From assembly GCF_014171475.1 (NCBI RefSeq), contig NZ_CP048817.1, positions 1,984,001-2,048,000 of the forward strand: 64,000 bases of DNA. Reading direction: 5' to 3'. Position 1 is the first letter of the stretch. The number at the start of each line of letters is the position of its first letter. Shown here one piece after another: positions 37,766 to 46,457 of this stretch. Below the pieces are notes generated by a model. The model had not been told where the DNA came from and did not search any database. It saw nothing but the letters and a program-made list of their open reading frames with translations. The stretch comes from Sphingomonas sp. So64.6b (GTDB taxonomy: Bacteria; Pseudomonadota; Alphaproteobacteria; Sphingomonadales; Sphingomonadaceae). Made by a program: the position numbers and the translations under genes.

Positions 37766-38434
37766 TCAGGCGAGAATATTCTTGCCCTGGCGGGTGGTTT
37801 TCTCCGCCATTTCCTCCGCGCTGGGCGGTGTGGGCACGAGCAACCCGCGCTGCACGGCCGGCCGCGCCGCGATCAGATCGAACCAGCGCTTGAGATTGGC
37901 AAACCTACTCATGTCGACACCGGCCCAGTCATGGCCGCGCACCCAGGGGAAGCATGCCATATCGGCGATCGAATAATCGCCGGCGAGATAGTCGTTGTCG
38001 GCCAGCGCCGCGTCGAGCACGCCGAACAGCCGCTGACTCTCGCGGACGTAACGGTCGATCACCTTGGGCAGTTTTTCGTCGAAATAACGGCTAAAGACGG
38101 TCGCCTGCCCCATCATCGGCCCAAGGCCCGACATCTGCCACATCACCCATTGGATCACGCGGCTGCGTCCCTTGGTCTCAGCGGGCAGGAAACGGCCGAA
38201 CTTCTCGGCGAGGTAGATCAGAATCGCGCCGGATTCGAAGATCGCGAAATCGTCTGCGTCATGATCGATCAGGGTGGGGATGCGCCCATTGGGATTGAGC
38301 GCGACATACCAGTCCTGTTTCTGTTCAAGGTTGGTCAGCGAGATCGGCGTGACCTTGTACGGCTCGCCCAGCTCTTCGAGCAGGATCGCGACTTTCCAAC
38401 CATTGGGTGTCTCGGACGTCAGCAATTCGAGCAT
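37766..38434 (-). CDS. Nu-class (YfcG/Ure2p-like) glutathione S-transferase, candidate glutathione lyase
   Basis: A 222-residue GST with the Nu-class signature [10 protein letters not shown] near the N-terminus, [11 protein letters not shown] (cis-Pro) and [14 protein letters not shown] (GSH gamma-Glu site). The C-terminal domain has [12 protein letters not shown]. Novosphingobium aromaticivorans uses a Nu-class GST to remove glutathione from both thioether enantiomers after beta-etherase action, and the same task fits here. GGAGAGG precedes ATG 38434. The window also has LigG at 40453, so glutathione removal may be covered twice. It leads the GST-thioesterase-CmcJ-GMC operon. Confidence 0.83.
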   Translation of the reverse strand: MLELLTSETPNGWKVAILLEELGEPYKVTPISLTNLEQKQDWYVALNPNGRIPTLIDHDADDFAIFESGAILIYLAEKFGRFLPAETKGRSRVIQWVMWQMSGLGPMMGQATVFSRYFDEKLPKVIDRYVRESQRLFGVLDAALADNDYLAGDYSIADMACFPWVRGHDWAGVDMSRFANLKRWFDLIAARPAVQRGLLVPTPPSAEEMAEKTTRQGKNILA

Positions 38435-38828
38435 TTGATCCCTCTCCGGTTCGGCAACCCGCGATGGGGGCGACCGCGTATCGCATGGCGGTCGCTTCGA
38501 CCTGCCATGCCCACGCCATCGATGAAGCAAAGTACCACGCACGCGGCAAGGCGACTGCTGGCGCTATCATCAGGAGTGACAGGTTGGCGCGGTTTCAAGC
38601 AAGATCAATGTACCACCCTCCGTTCGGGCTGAGCTTGTCGAAGCCCAAGCGCTGCGCATGCCCTTCGACAAGCTCAGGGCGAACGGGAGCTGGGATCTCA
38701 GACGGACTCGCCTCCGGGCCAGTTAGTCCGGCTGATAGTATAGCGACACGACTTGCGGCACCGAACCGGCCGGGCCACCCACCATCGGCAACGCGTAATC
38801 GCGCGATCCGGAGAGGAATGATGCCCGC
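38435..38828. other. Divergent promoter region between Nu-GST and ligF operons
   Basis: A 394-bp gap between divergent operons. It contains a palindromic repeat at 38620-38687. No copy of the 21-bp operator is present, although both operons act in the same pathway. No ORF with convincing coding features is seen. Confidence 0.65.
38620..38687. repeat. Palindromic repeat (GTTCG...CTTGTCG type), second copy
   Basis: CCGTTCGGGCTGAGCTTGTC and its mirror GACAAGCTCAGGGCGAACGG form a long hairpin. Together with the copy at 34552-34703 it brackets the four-gene operon 34726-38434. Confidence 0.75.
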
Positions 38829-39581
38829 ATGTTGACCCTGTACAGCTTTGGACCGGCGGCGAATTCGCTTAAGCCGTTGCTCGCGCTTTATGAAAAGGGC
38901 GTGGATTTCACCCCGCGCTTCGTCGACCCGAAACGGTTCGAGCATCACGAGGAATGGTTCAAGAAGATCAACCCGCGCGGCCAGGTTCCGGCGCTCGATC
39001 ATGACGGGCACATCATCACCGAATCGACCGTGATCTGCGAGTATCTCGAGGACGCATTCCCCGACGCGCCGGCGCTGCGCCCGGCCGATCCCGTCGCCAT
39101 TGCGGAAATGCGGGTATGGACCAAATGGGTCGATGAATATTTCTGTTGGTGCGTCTCGACGATCGGCTGGGAACGGATGATCGGTCCGCAAGCGCGCCAG
39201 CTCTCCGACGCCGAATTCGAGGACAAGGTCGCGCGCATCCCGGTCGCCGAACAGCGCGCCAAATGGCGCAACGCCCGCGCCGGTTTCCCGCAGGCGACGC
39301 TCGAGGAGGAGATGCGCAAGATCCGCGTCTCGGTCGATCGGCTGGAGGCGCGGCTGGCGGAGAGCCGGTGGCTCGCCGGCGATGATTACACGCTGGCCGA
39401 TATCTGCAACTTCGCGATCGCCAACGGCATGCAATTCGGTTTTGCCGATATCGTCAATACACAGGCAACGCCCAATCTGGTCGCCTGGATCGAACGGATC
39501 AACGCGCGCCCCGCCGTCCAGGCGATGTTCGCCAAATCGAAGACCGAAATGGCGCCGCGCGAGCCTGCCGAGACCGCCTGA
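38829..39581 (+). CDS. ligF: Beta(S)-aryl etherase LigF
   Basis: A 250-residue GST strongly resembling SYK-6 LigF: GPAANSLKPLLALYEKG, WFKKINPRGQVPALDHDG, ESTVICEYLED and WTKWVDEYFCWCVSTIGW. LigF cleaves the beta(S) ether bond of C-alpha-oxidised dimers using glutathione, leaving a glutathionyl thioether and guaiacol. ATG 38829 sits 12 bp after GGAGAGG; earlier ATGs are out of frame. It is the first gene of ligF-ligE-ligG-ALDH, matching the ligDFEG order of SYK-6 but with no adjacent ligD; the LigD-type SDRs lie elsewhere in the island. Confidence 0.94.
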   Translation: MLTLYSFGPAANSLKPLLALYEKGVDFTPRFVDPKRFEHHEEWFKKINPRGQVPALDHDGHIITESTVICEYLEDAFPDAPALRPADPVAIAEMRVWTKWVDEYFCWCVSTIGWERMIGPQARQLSDAEFEDKVARIPVAEQRAKWRNARAGFPQATLEEEMRKIRVSVDRLEARLAESRWLAGDDYTLADICNFAIANGMQFGFADIVNTQATPNLVAWIERINARPAVQAMFAKSKTEMAPREPAETA

Positions 39582-39608
39582 ACCCGCGCGCATACGGAAT
39601 CCAATATC

Positions 39609-40430
39609 ATGGCCATTACGCTTTACGACCTTCAGCTCGCCTCGGGCTGCACGATCAGTCCATTCGTCTGGCGCACCAAATATGCGCTGGCGCACAAGGG
39701 CCTCGATGTGGACATCGTACCCGGCGGCTTCACCGGCATCCTCGAACGCACCGGCGGACGCTCCGAGCGGCTGCCCGCGATCGTCGATGGCGACAAATGG
39801 GTGCTGGATAGCTGGGTGATCGCCGAATATCTCGACGAGACCTATCCCGACCGCCCGATGCTGTTCGAAGGCCCGAGCATGAAGGCGCTGACCAAGTTCA
39901 TCGACGGGTGGCTGTGGCGCACCGCGATCGGGCCCTGGTTTCGCTGCTACATCCTCGATTATCATGACCTCTCGCTGCCGCAGGACCATGAATATGTCCG
40001 CACCACGCGCGAGAACATCTTCCTCGGTGGCCGCAAGCTGGAAGAGGTGCAGGCGGGGCGCGAGGACCGGCTGCCACTGGTGCCGCCGACGCTCGAGCCG
40101 CTGCGCCAATTGCTGCGCGAAACGCCATGGCTGGGCGGCGATACGCCCAATTTCGCCGACTATACCGCGCTTGCTGTATTTCTCTGGACGGGATCCGTCG
40201 CAACCACGCCGCCACTCACTGCGGACGACCCGCTGCGCGACTGGCTCGACCGCGGATTCGATCTCTATGGCGGGCTGGGTCGGCATCCGGGCATGCACAG
40301 CCTGTTCGGGCTTGAACTGCGCGAGGGCGACCCCGAACCGTTCCTGAATCTGGCGACCGGCACCGCGCCGGCGCCGATCAATCGCGGCGCGGGCACGACA
40401 CCATTGCCCGAGCCGGTAAAAGCGGCGTGA
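39609..40430 (+). CDS. ligE: Beta(R)-aryl etherase LigE
   Basis: A 273-residue fungal-Fua-like GST strongly resembling SYK-6 LigE/LigP: LYDLQLASGCTISPFVWRTK, GGFTGILERTGGRSER, WVLDSWVIAEYLDE and YHDLSLPQDHEYVR. It cleaves the beta(R) enantiomer of the C-alpha ketone dimers with glutathione. Gap to ligF is 27 bp and to ligG 22 bp. LigE and LigP are paralogues; gene order supports LigE. The C-terminal tail is Pro/Ala-rich as in known LigE. Confidence 0.93.
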   Translation: MAITLYDLQLASGCTISPFVWRTKYALAHKGLDVDIVPGGFTGILERTGGRSERLPAIVDGDKWVLDSWVIAEYLDETYPDRPMLFEGPSMKALTKFIDGWLWRTAIGPWFRCYILDYHDLSLPQDHEYVRTTRENIFLGGRKLEEVQAGREDRLPLVPPTLEPLRQLLRETPWLGGDTPNFADYTALAVFLWTGSVATTPPLTADDPLRDWLDRGFDLYGGLGRHPGMHSLFGLELREGDPEPFLNLATGTAPAPINRGAGTTPLPEPVKAA

Positions 40431-40452
40431 CACAATCGACAAGGATCGATCG

Positions 40453-41274
40453 ATGAGTTGGAGTGAAGAGCCGGCCGATGGCCAGCTGAGAATGTATCAT
40501 ATTCCGGGCTGCCCCTTTTCCGAACGGGTCGAGTTGCTGCTCGATCTCAAAGGGCTGCACGGCATCATGGCCGATCATGAGATCGACATATCGAAGCCGC
40601 GCCCCGACTGGCTGCTGCGCAAGACTCGCGGCACCACCGCCCTCCCCGCGCTCGAACTCGACAATGGCGAGACGCTGAAGGAGAGCATGGTGATCATGCG
40701 TTATTTCGAGGATCGCTTTCCCGAGCGCCCGGTCGCGCGGCGCGACCCATATGAGCATGCGGTCGAGGCGATGCTGTGCGCGACCGATGGCCAGTTCACC
40801 GGCGCGGGTTATCGCATGATCCTTAACCGTGACGCCGCCGAGCGCGATGAACACGCCGCCGAGGTCGATGCGCAATATGCCCGGCTCGATGATTTCCTGC
40901 GCTATTACGCACCCGAAGGCGATTTCCTGTTCGACGAATTCGGCTGGGCCGAAGTCGCCTTCGCGCCGATGTTCAAGCGGTTGGCGTTCCTGGAATATTA
41001 CGAAACCTATCAGGTGCCGCAGCATCTGACCCGCGTGCTGCGCTGGCGCGAGGCAAGCCTGACGCATCCGGTGGTGCAGCGGCATCACGGCCATCGCGAG
41101 CTGATGACGCTCTATTATGATTATTCGCGGGGCGGCGGAAACGGACGCATCCCCGAGGGGCGCGCCGTGTCGAGCTTCACGCTCGATCCGCCATGGAGCG
41201 ACCGACCGATGCCGCCCCGCGACAAATGGGGCACGCCCGCCACCGACATTGCGCTGGGTCTGATCCCCGCCTGA
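40453..41274 (+). CDS. ligG: Glutathione lyase LigG (omega-like GST)
   Basis: A 273-residue omega-class-like GST close to SYK-6 LigG: YHIPGCPFSERVE with the catalytic Cys, DISKPRPDWLL, TTALPALE and a terminal GNGRIPEGRAVSSF plus RPMPPRDKWG. It removes glutathione from the beta-etherase thioether product, releasing beta-hydroxypropiovanillone and glutathione disulfide. It is third in ligF-ligE-ligG. The N-terminus is a few residues longer than known LigG, so a slightly later start is possible, but ATG 40453 is the first in frame with good coding. Confidence 0.94.
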   Translation: MSWSEEPADGQLRMYHIPGCPFSERVELLLDLKGLHGIMADHEIDISKPRPDWLLRKTRGTTALPALELDNGETLKESMVIMRYFEDRFPERPVARRDPYEHAVEAMLCATDGQFTGAGYRMILNRDAAERDEHAAEVDAQYARLDDFLRYYAPEGDFLFDEFGWAEVAFAPMFKRLAFLEYYETYQVPQHLTRVLRWREASLTHPVVQRHHGHRELMTLYYDYSRGGGNGRIPEGRAVSSFTLDPPWSDRPMPPRDKWGTPATDIALGLIPA

Positions 41275-41298
41275 ATCTTCCCTATCGAGGACCATATC

Positions 41299-42729
41299 AT
41301 GAAGAGCTACCCACAGCATTATATCGACGGCCGCTGGGTCGACAGCATCGGCGGCCGCAAGCTGCAAGTGATCAACCCCGCGACCGAGCAGCCAGCGTCG
41401 GAAATCACGCTCGGCACGGCTGAGGATGTCGATGCCGCCGTGATCGCCGCGCGGCGCGCGTTCGAGAGCTTCTCGCAGACCACCCGCGAGGAGCGGATCG
41501 CGCTGCTCGAACGCGTGATCGCGGAATATCAGAAGCGCGTGCCCGATATCGCCGAGGCGATAGCGACCGAGATGGGCTGCCCGATCTCGGTCGCCAAGAC
41601 CGCGCAAGCAGGTTCGGGCATGGGCCATCTCGGCCATGCGTTGCAGGCGCTCAAGGATTACAAGTTCGCCGAGAAGATCGGCGCCAACACCGTGGTGCGC
41701 GAGCCGATCGGCGTCGTCGCGCTGATCACGCCGTGGAACTGGCCGATGAACCAGATCGTCGCCAAAGTCGGACCATGCCTCGCCGCCGGCTGCACGATGA
41801 TCCTGAAACCCTCGGAGGAAGCACCAAGCTCGGCCGCGATTTTCGCCGAGGTGATGGACGCGGCGGGCGTACCGGCCGGCGTGTTCAACCTGGTTCAGGG
41901 TGATGGTGCCGGTGTCGGCACTGCGCTCGCCAAACATCCCGATATCGACATGGTGAGCTTTACCGGCTCGACCAGAGCCGGAATCTTGGTGGCGAAGAAC
42001 GCCGCCGACACGGTCAAGCGCGTGGCGCAGGAGTTGGGCGGCAAATCCCCCAACATCATCCTGGAGGGTGCCCCGCTCGATCAGGCGCTGCCCGGCGGAG
42101 TCGGCGGCGTGCTGCTCAATTCGGGCCAGAGCTGCGTCGCGCCGACGCGGATGCTGGTCCATCGCTCGCAACATGACGAAGCGGCCGAAAAGGTCGGGCA
42201 GATGTTCTCCGCCAAGCAGGTCGGCGAGCCGCTGGTCGAGGGCGATCATATCGGTCCGGTGGTCAATGCGAGCCAGTGGCAGCGCATCCAGGGCCTGATT
42301 CAGAAGGGCATCGATGAGGGCGCGACGCTCGTCGCCGGTGGCACCGGACGGCCCGAGGGCAAGGAAACGGGTTTCTATGTGAAGCCGACCGTCTTCGCCG
42401 ATGTGACCCCCGACATGACGATCGCCAAAGAGGAGATCTTCGGCCCGGTGCTGGTGATCATGCCCTATGACGATGATGCCGATGCGGTGCGGATCGCCAA
42501 TGACACGCCCTATGGACTCGGCGCCTATATCGCGGGCGACCCGGCACGGGCGAAAAAGATGGTCGGCAAGATCCGCGCCGGTGCGGTGTTCGTCAACGCG
42601 GGCGGGCTTGCCTTCGACATGCCGTTCGGGGGCTATAAGCAGTCGGGCAATGGCCGCGAATTCGGCAAGTTCGGGCTGGAGGAGTTCCTTGAGGTCAAGT
42701 CGGTGATCGGCCAGCTTCCGGAGGACTGA
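41299..42729 (+). CDS. Aldehyde dehydrogenase downstream of ligG (ValD-type candidate)
   Basis: A 476-residue NAD+ ALDH with Asn147 in PWNWP, Glu245 in QELGG and Cys279 in GQSC. It lies 24 bp after ligG and closes the ligFEG operon. After LigG, beta-hydroxypropiovanillone is oxidised to an aldehyde (GMC enzyme) and then to vanilloylacetate by an ALDH; operon position makes this gene the best candidate for the second oxidation. The family includes broad-range aryl and aliphatic ALDHs, so specificity is inferred. Confidence 0.85.
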   Translation: MKSYPQHYIDGRWVDSIGGRKLQVINPATEQPASEITLGTAEDVDAAVIAARRAFESFSQTTREERIALLERVIAEYQKRVPDIAEAIATEMGCPISVAKTAQAGSGMGHLGHALQALKDYKFAEKIGANTVVREPIGVVALITPWNWPMNQIVAKVGPCLAAGCTMILKPSEEAPSSAAIFAEVMDAAGVPAGVFNLVQGDGAGVGTALAKHPDIDMVSFTGSTRAGILVAKNAADTVKRVAQELGGKSPNIILEGAPLDQALPGGVGGVLLNSGQSCVAPTRMLVHRSQHDEAAEKVGQMFSAKQVGEPLVEGDHIGPVVNASQWQRIQGLIQKGIDEGATLVAGGTGRPEGKETGFYVKPTVFADVTPDMTIAKEEIFGPVLVIMPYDDDADAVRIANDTPYGLGAYIAGDPARAKKMVGKIRAGAVFVNAGGLAFDMPFGGYKQSGNGREFGKFGLEEFLEVKSVIGQLPED

Positions 42730-42743
42730 AACTGATCCGAAAG

Positions 42744-42780
42744 GCGCAGCGGGCGGACATCCCGCACGCTGCGCAATTTT
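42744..42780 (+). terminator. Terminator of the ligFEG operon
   Basis: Stem GCGCAGCGGG with partner CCCGC-GCTGCGC, followed by AATTTTGT. It directly follows the ALDH stop. Confidence 0.65.
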
Positions 42781-42784
42781 GTCC

Positions 42785-42890
42785 TTCCCCGGCGAAGGCC
42801 GGGGGCCCAGTAGCGAAGCGGGTGATAACTGTCGCTGCGCTTCATTATCTCGGACATTCCGACTGGGCCACGGCCTTCGCCGGGCAAGAA
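42785..42890. repeat. Long palindromic intergenic repeat (CCCCGGCGAAGGCC type)
   Basis: The left arm TTCCCCGGCGAAGGCCGGGG plus GGCCCAGT is mirrored by ACTGGGCC plus ACGGCCTTCGCCGGG at the right, around a 50-bp middle. It is a common class of dispersed palindrome in sphingomonads. It fills the gap between convergent genes. Confidence 0.75.
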
Positions 42891-42935
42891 TAAAGGGTTG
42901 CAGGGCGGTCAAGCCTGGGGTCTGAACCCCCGGGA

Positions 42936-43547
42936 TCAATAACCAACGGTAAAGCGCGCACGCGAATGGCGCGGCGTTTCCACCTCGTCGAGCAGCGCGA
43001 TGGCATAATCTTCGTAACTTATATGGCTCTGCCCGTCTTCGGCAGTCAGCAACGTATCGGTGCCGAGCCGGAATTTTCCCGTCCGCTCGCCGGGGCCAAA
43101 CATCATCGACGGCGACAGGAAGGTCCAGTCGAGCGCGCCCTCTTCGCGTAACCGGTTCAGTGCCTGACGTGCGGGCTCGGCCTCGGGCTTGATGAAGTCT
43201 GGAAAGTCAGGCGTATCGAGCAGCACTTGCCCCGGCGCCACTTCGAGCGACGCGGCACCACCAACCACCAATAGCCGTCCGACCCCGGAGCGACGGATAC
43301 CGTCAAGAGCGCGGTCGAAGTCGGTCGTACGGAACGGCACCGACAGGATCGTCACCTCATGTCCCGCAAGCGCCGCCGTGATCGCGTCGGGGTCGGCCAG
43401 ATCGGCGGTCTTCCAGTTGACGCCGGTATCACCATTGTTCGGGCCGGAATGGCGCGCAATCGCGGTCACTTCATGGCCACGGCGCCGTGCTTCGGTCAGG
43501 ATTCGGGTGCCGGCATTCCCGCTGGCGCCGATAATCGCAATCTTCAT
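42936..43547 (-). CDS. NAD(P)-binding oxidoreductase (NmrA/BVR-B-like atypical SDR)
   Basis: A 203-residue atypical SDR. The N-terminal KIAIIGASGNAGTRIL is the nucleotide-binding loop, and the C-terminal ISYEDYAIALLDEVE is typical of the BVR-B/YwnB-like group. There is no classical YxxxK catalytic pair. ATG 43547 is chosen over 43550 for better spacing from GGGAGAG. It is divergent from ferB with operator copy 8 between, so it is part of the regulon. Related proteins act as quinone or flavin reductases or redox sensors; its role here is unknown. Confidence 0.78.
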   Translation of the reverse strand: MKIAIIGASGNAGTRILTEARRRGHEVTAIARHSGPNNGDTGVNWKTADLADPDAITAALAGHEVTILSVPFRTTDFDRALDGIRRSGVGRLLVVGGAASLEVAPGQVLLDTPDFPDFIKPEAEPARQALNRLREEGALDWTFLSPSMMFGPGERTGKFRLGTDTLLTAEDGQSHISYEDYAIALLDEVETPRHSRARFTVGY

Positions 43548-43581
43548 CATGCTCTCCCTTGCCTCGCGCAAGACTCGCGTT

Positions 43582-43602
43582 ATTGTGCGCCTGGCGTACA
43601 AT
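43582..43602. promoter_or_regulatory. 21-bp inverted-repeat operator, copy 8
   Basis: Half-sites ATTGTGCGC and GCGTACAAT with a 3-bp spacer; near-perfect symmetry. It lies between the NAD(P)-binding oxidoreductase (minus) and ferB (plus). Confidence 0.8.
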
Positions 43603-43711
43603 ATAGCAGGGGCGAGGATGTGCAAGTCGGCGTCCCCGGTCCGCGTGTGAAATCTGTGCCGGCACAGCGCATCGAGGATGCGTGGTGCGGCCCGTTGGAG
43701 AAGACCGAGCG

Positions 43712-44542
43712 ATGAGTGACAAGGATGTAGTATCGTACCGGGTCGAGGACCGGATCGCCTGGGTCTATTTTGCGCGGCCGGAGAAGCGCAACTCGATGAG
43801 CCCGACGCTTAATCGGCGGATGATGGACGTGCTCGACGAGCTCGAATTCCGCGACGATGTCGGCGTGCTAGTGCTCAGCGGCGAAGGGACGGCATGGTCC
43901 GCGGGCATGGATCTCAAGGAATATTTCCGCGAGACCGAGGCGCTGGGCCTGCGCGGCGTGCGCCAGTCGCAGCGCGAAAGCTATGGCTGGTTCCGCCGGC
44001 TGCGCTGGTTCCAGAAACCCACCATCGCGATGGTCAATGGCTGGTGCTTCGGCGGTGGCTTCGGCCCGCTTTTCTCGTGCGATCTCGCCATCTCGGCGGA
44101 CGAGGCACAGTTCGGCCTGTCCGAGATCAACTGGGGCATCCTGCCGGGTGGCGGCGTGACCAAGGTCGTGGTCGATCTGCTGTCGATGCGCGACGCGATG
44201 TGGATGACGCTGACCGGCGAACTGATCGACGGCAAAAAAGCGGCGGAGTGGCGGCTGGTCAATGAGAGCGTCCCGCTAGACCGGCTCGAAGCGCGCGTGC
44301 GCGAGGTCGCCGAATTACTGATCAAGAAGAACCCGGTCGCGCTGAAATTCGCCAAGGACGCGGTGCGCCGCGTCGGGACGATGACGTATGACGAGGCGGA
44401 GGATTATCTCGTCCGCATGCAGGAGGCGGCCAACTTCCACGACAAGACCGAAGGACGCAAGGAAGGCATCCGCCAGTTCATCGACGAGAAAAGCTACAAG
44501 CCCGGGCTTGGCGCCTATGATCAGGAAAGAACAAAGGCCTGA
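43712..44542 (+). CDS. ferB: Feruloyl-CoA hydratase/lyase (vanillin-forming)
   Basis: A 276-residue crotonase-family enzyme, the same length as Pseudomonas Ech/HCHL. Diagnostic stretches are RPEKRNSMSPTLNR, WSAGMDLKEYFRE, NGWCFGGGFGPL and FGLSEINWGILPGG; the last contains the catalytic Glu. It hydrates feruloyl-CoA and splits the product into vanillin and acetyl-CoA. ATG 43712 matches the family N-terminus. It is divergent from an NAD(P)-binding oxidoreductase with an operator between. No ferA-type ADP-forming ligase is in the window; the AMP-forming ligase at 19731 or a distant gene would have to supply feruloyl-CoA. Confidence 0.92.
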   Translation: MSDKDVVSYRVEDRIAWVYFARPEKRNSMSPTLNRRMMDVLDELEFRDDVGVLVLSGEGTAWSAGMDLKEYFRETEALGLRGVRQSQRESYGWFRRLRWFQKPTIAMVNGWCFGGGFGPLFSCDLAISADEAQFGLSEINWGILPGGGVTKVVVDLLSMRDAMWMTLTGELIDGKKAAEWRLVNESVPLDRLEARVREVAELLIKKNPVALKFAKDAVRRVGTMTYDEAEDYLVRMQEAANFHDKTEGRKEGIRQFIDEKSYKPGLGAYDQERTKA

Positions 44543-44553
44543 GATTTGCGGCC

Positions 44554-44583
44554 GGCCTGGCGTCGTCATCTCGACGCCAGGCC
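44554..44583. terminator. Bidirectional hairpin terminator between ferB and the DUF885 gene
   Basis: GGCCTGGCGTCG, a 6-nt loop and CGACGCCAGGCC form a perfect 12-bp stem between convergent genes. Confidence 0.7.
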
Positions 44584-44599
44584 TCCGTTCTAATGTGCG

Positions 44600-46330
44600 T
44601 CAGAACACCGCCTTCGCGGTCGGTTCGCCCATCATCGCCTGGCGCACCAGCGGGATCGGCGGTCCGCCATATTTCAGGAACTCGTCGTGGAACGCCTTCC
44701 ACGCCTTGCGCCCGCCGCGCGTCGCGACCCAATCGTCACGCAGCTTGCGGATCAGCAACTTACCCATCGTGTAGTTGAGATAGGCAGGATCATAGGTGCC
44801 GCGTGCCGATTGCTGCTTGGCGTTACCCTCGTCCTGGTAGCATTCGTCGATGAACATTTTGCGCGACTGTTCCTGCGTCATGCCGCGCGCATGCAGGCCG
44901 ATCGCCGACAGATAGCGGCAATTGCGCAGCAGCGCGTTGGACAGCTGACCGATATGCGTCTCCGGGTCGCCATTGTTGAGGCCGGCGTCCCACATCATCT
45001 CCTCGGCATAATGCGCCCAGCCTTCAGCAAAGGCATAGCCGACGAACAGCCGGCCGAAGAGCGACGGCGAAGCGTTGGCGTGGCGGAACTGCAGGAAATG
45101 GCCCGGCATCACTTCGTGGACCGAAGTGAACAGCAGATCCATCTTGCCCGGCACAAAGCCGTCCTGCTCCGCCTTGGTCCATGAAGGGTCAGGCGGGGAG
45201 ATATAATAGATTGACGGGATACCTTTCTCGAACGGCCCGGGCGGGTCGATATAGGCGGAATTCTGCCGATTATAGGGCGGGCTTTCTTCCACCAAAGCCT
45301 GTTCGTTGTCGGGAATCGAGACGATGTCCTTCTCGATCACGAACGCTTTCAGCAGCGGGATCTGCTTGCGTGCCTCCGCCACGGGCCCGCCTTCGGGCTT
45401 GTTGGCGTTCATCTTCGCCATGCAGGCGATGATCGTCGCACCCGGCGCGAACTGCGCACAAGCGGCCTTCAACGCGTCCTGGTTGCGCTTGAGGTCAGCC
45501 CGGCCCGCCGCCTCGAGCTGATCGAGCGGCACGTCGACGCCTTCGGTCATCTTGATCATGCGCGAGAATTTGTCGGCGCCGAGCGCGAAGTCCTGCGTCG
45601 CGCTGCCCCTTTGGCCTTCAAGCCAGTTGGCCAAATCTTTCATCGATTTCGACGCCGCACCGGCGACCTGATCGAACTCGTCCTGCAGCGCCGGGCTCTG
45701 CACGCCAGCAAAGGCCTTTTTGGCGTCACCGGAATAATAATCGGCAAAGCCGTTGAACCCCGCGACGCCATAATTGAGATAGGAGAGCGGCATCGGCGTT
45801 TTCAGATTCGCGCGGATATTGGCCGCCGCTCCTGGCACCTGGCGCAGGAACTTGATCATCGCTTTCATACGTGTCGGCGCATCGGCATAGTTGCGCGCGA
45901 TATAGACATTGGGGTCGAGCCCGCCGCCGACATACCAGGCCGGATTGGTGTGCGGCTGATCCGCATCCTCCAGCCAGAACAATTTTCCTTGCGCCACGCC
46001 GACCAGATAGTCGCGTTCGAACGCGTCCTGCTTGGTCATCTTCGCCGTATCGAAGGCCCGCGCCTTGACGATCGCGTCGCGCAGGAAATCGCCCTGACGT
46101 TTCAGGCCGGCGGCGCTCCAGTCGGCCAGCCCGCCATCGAAATCATGCCGTCCCTGATAGACCGCGTTGCCCGGATCGATCTTGAACCATCCCTCGACGA
46201 ACGCGTCGCGAAAGCCCGCCCAACTGGTTGTCGGCAGCGCTACCTCGGTCGTCGTGTTGCTCACGGTGGTCGACGGCGAACACGCCGCCAGCGCCAGCAC
46301 CGCGATGCCGGCCAGCAATGTCACACGCAT
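44600..46330 (-). CDS. DUF885 family metallopeptidase-like lipoprotein
   Basis: A 576-residue secreted lipoprotein with a lipobox ending ALAAC (Cys17) and the zinc-peptidase-like motif HEVMPGHFLQ near residue 405, with EGWAHYAEE following as a probable third ligand. DUF885 proteins resemble carboxypeptidase-like gluzincins. GAGAGGA precedes ATG 46330; the longer frame upstream is not supported. It lies at the right boundary of the aromatic island, with no operator, and is probably a general peptidase. Confidence 0.82.
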   Translation of the reverse strand: MRVTLLAGIAVLALAACSPSTTVSNTTTEVALPTTSWAGFRDAFVEGWFKIDPGNAVYQGRHDFDGGLADWSAAGLKRQGDFLRDAIVKARAFDTAKMTKQDAFERDYLVGVAQGKLFWLEDADQPHTNPAWYVGGGLDPNVYIARNYADAPTRMKAMIKFLRQVPGAAANIRANLKTPMPLSYLNYGVAGFNGFADYYSGDAKKAFAGVQSPALQDEFDQVAGAASKSMKDLANWLEGQRGSATQDFALGADKFSRMIKMTEGVDVPLDQLEAAGRADLKRNQDALKAACAQFAPGATIIACMAKMNANKPEGGPVAEARKQIPLLKAFVIEKDIVSIPDNEQALVEESPPYNRQNSAYIDPPGPFEKGIPSIYYISPPDPSWTKAEQDGFVPGKMDLLFTSVHEVMPGHFLQFRHANASPSLFGRLFVGYAFAEGWAHYAEEMMWDAGLNNGDPETHIGQLSNALLRNCRYLSAIGLHARGMTQEQSRKMFIDECYQDEGNAKQQSARGTYDPAYLNYTMGKLLIRKLRDDWVATRGGRKAWKAFHDEFLKYGGPPIPLVRQAMMGEPTAKAVF

Positions 46331-46457
46331 GGAAATCCTCTCGATTCGCTGATGGCGATGATGCTGGCAGGTTGGCGCGCGCCGCGCCAGCCCAGGCGGA
46401 ACAGCGCGTGACGCGGCTCGTTCAGGATACTCCATCCGCGTAATCGGAGAGTTTCCC

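Noticed and set aside
38595..40442. A 615-codon open frame antisense to ligF and ligE
   Set aside because: Shadow frame created by GC-rich codon bias; the sense genes are unambiguous homologues of LigF and LigE.
40378..42939. An 853-codon open frame antisense to ligG and the ALDH
   Set aside because: Shadow frame of two well-recognised genes, with no domain features of its own.
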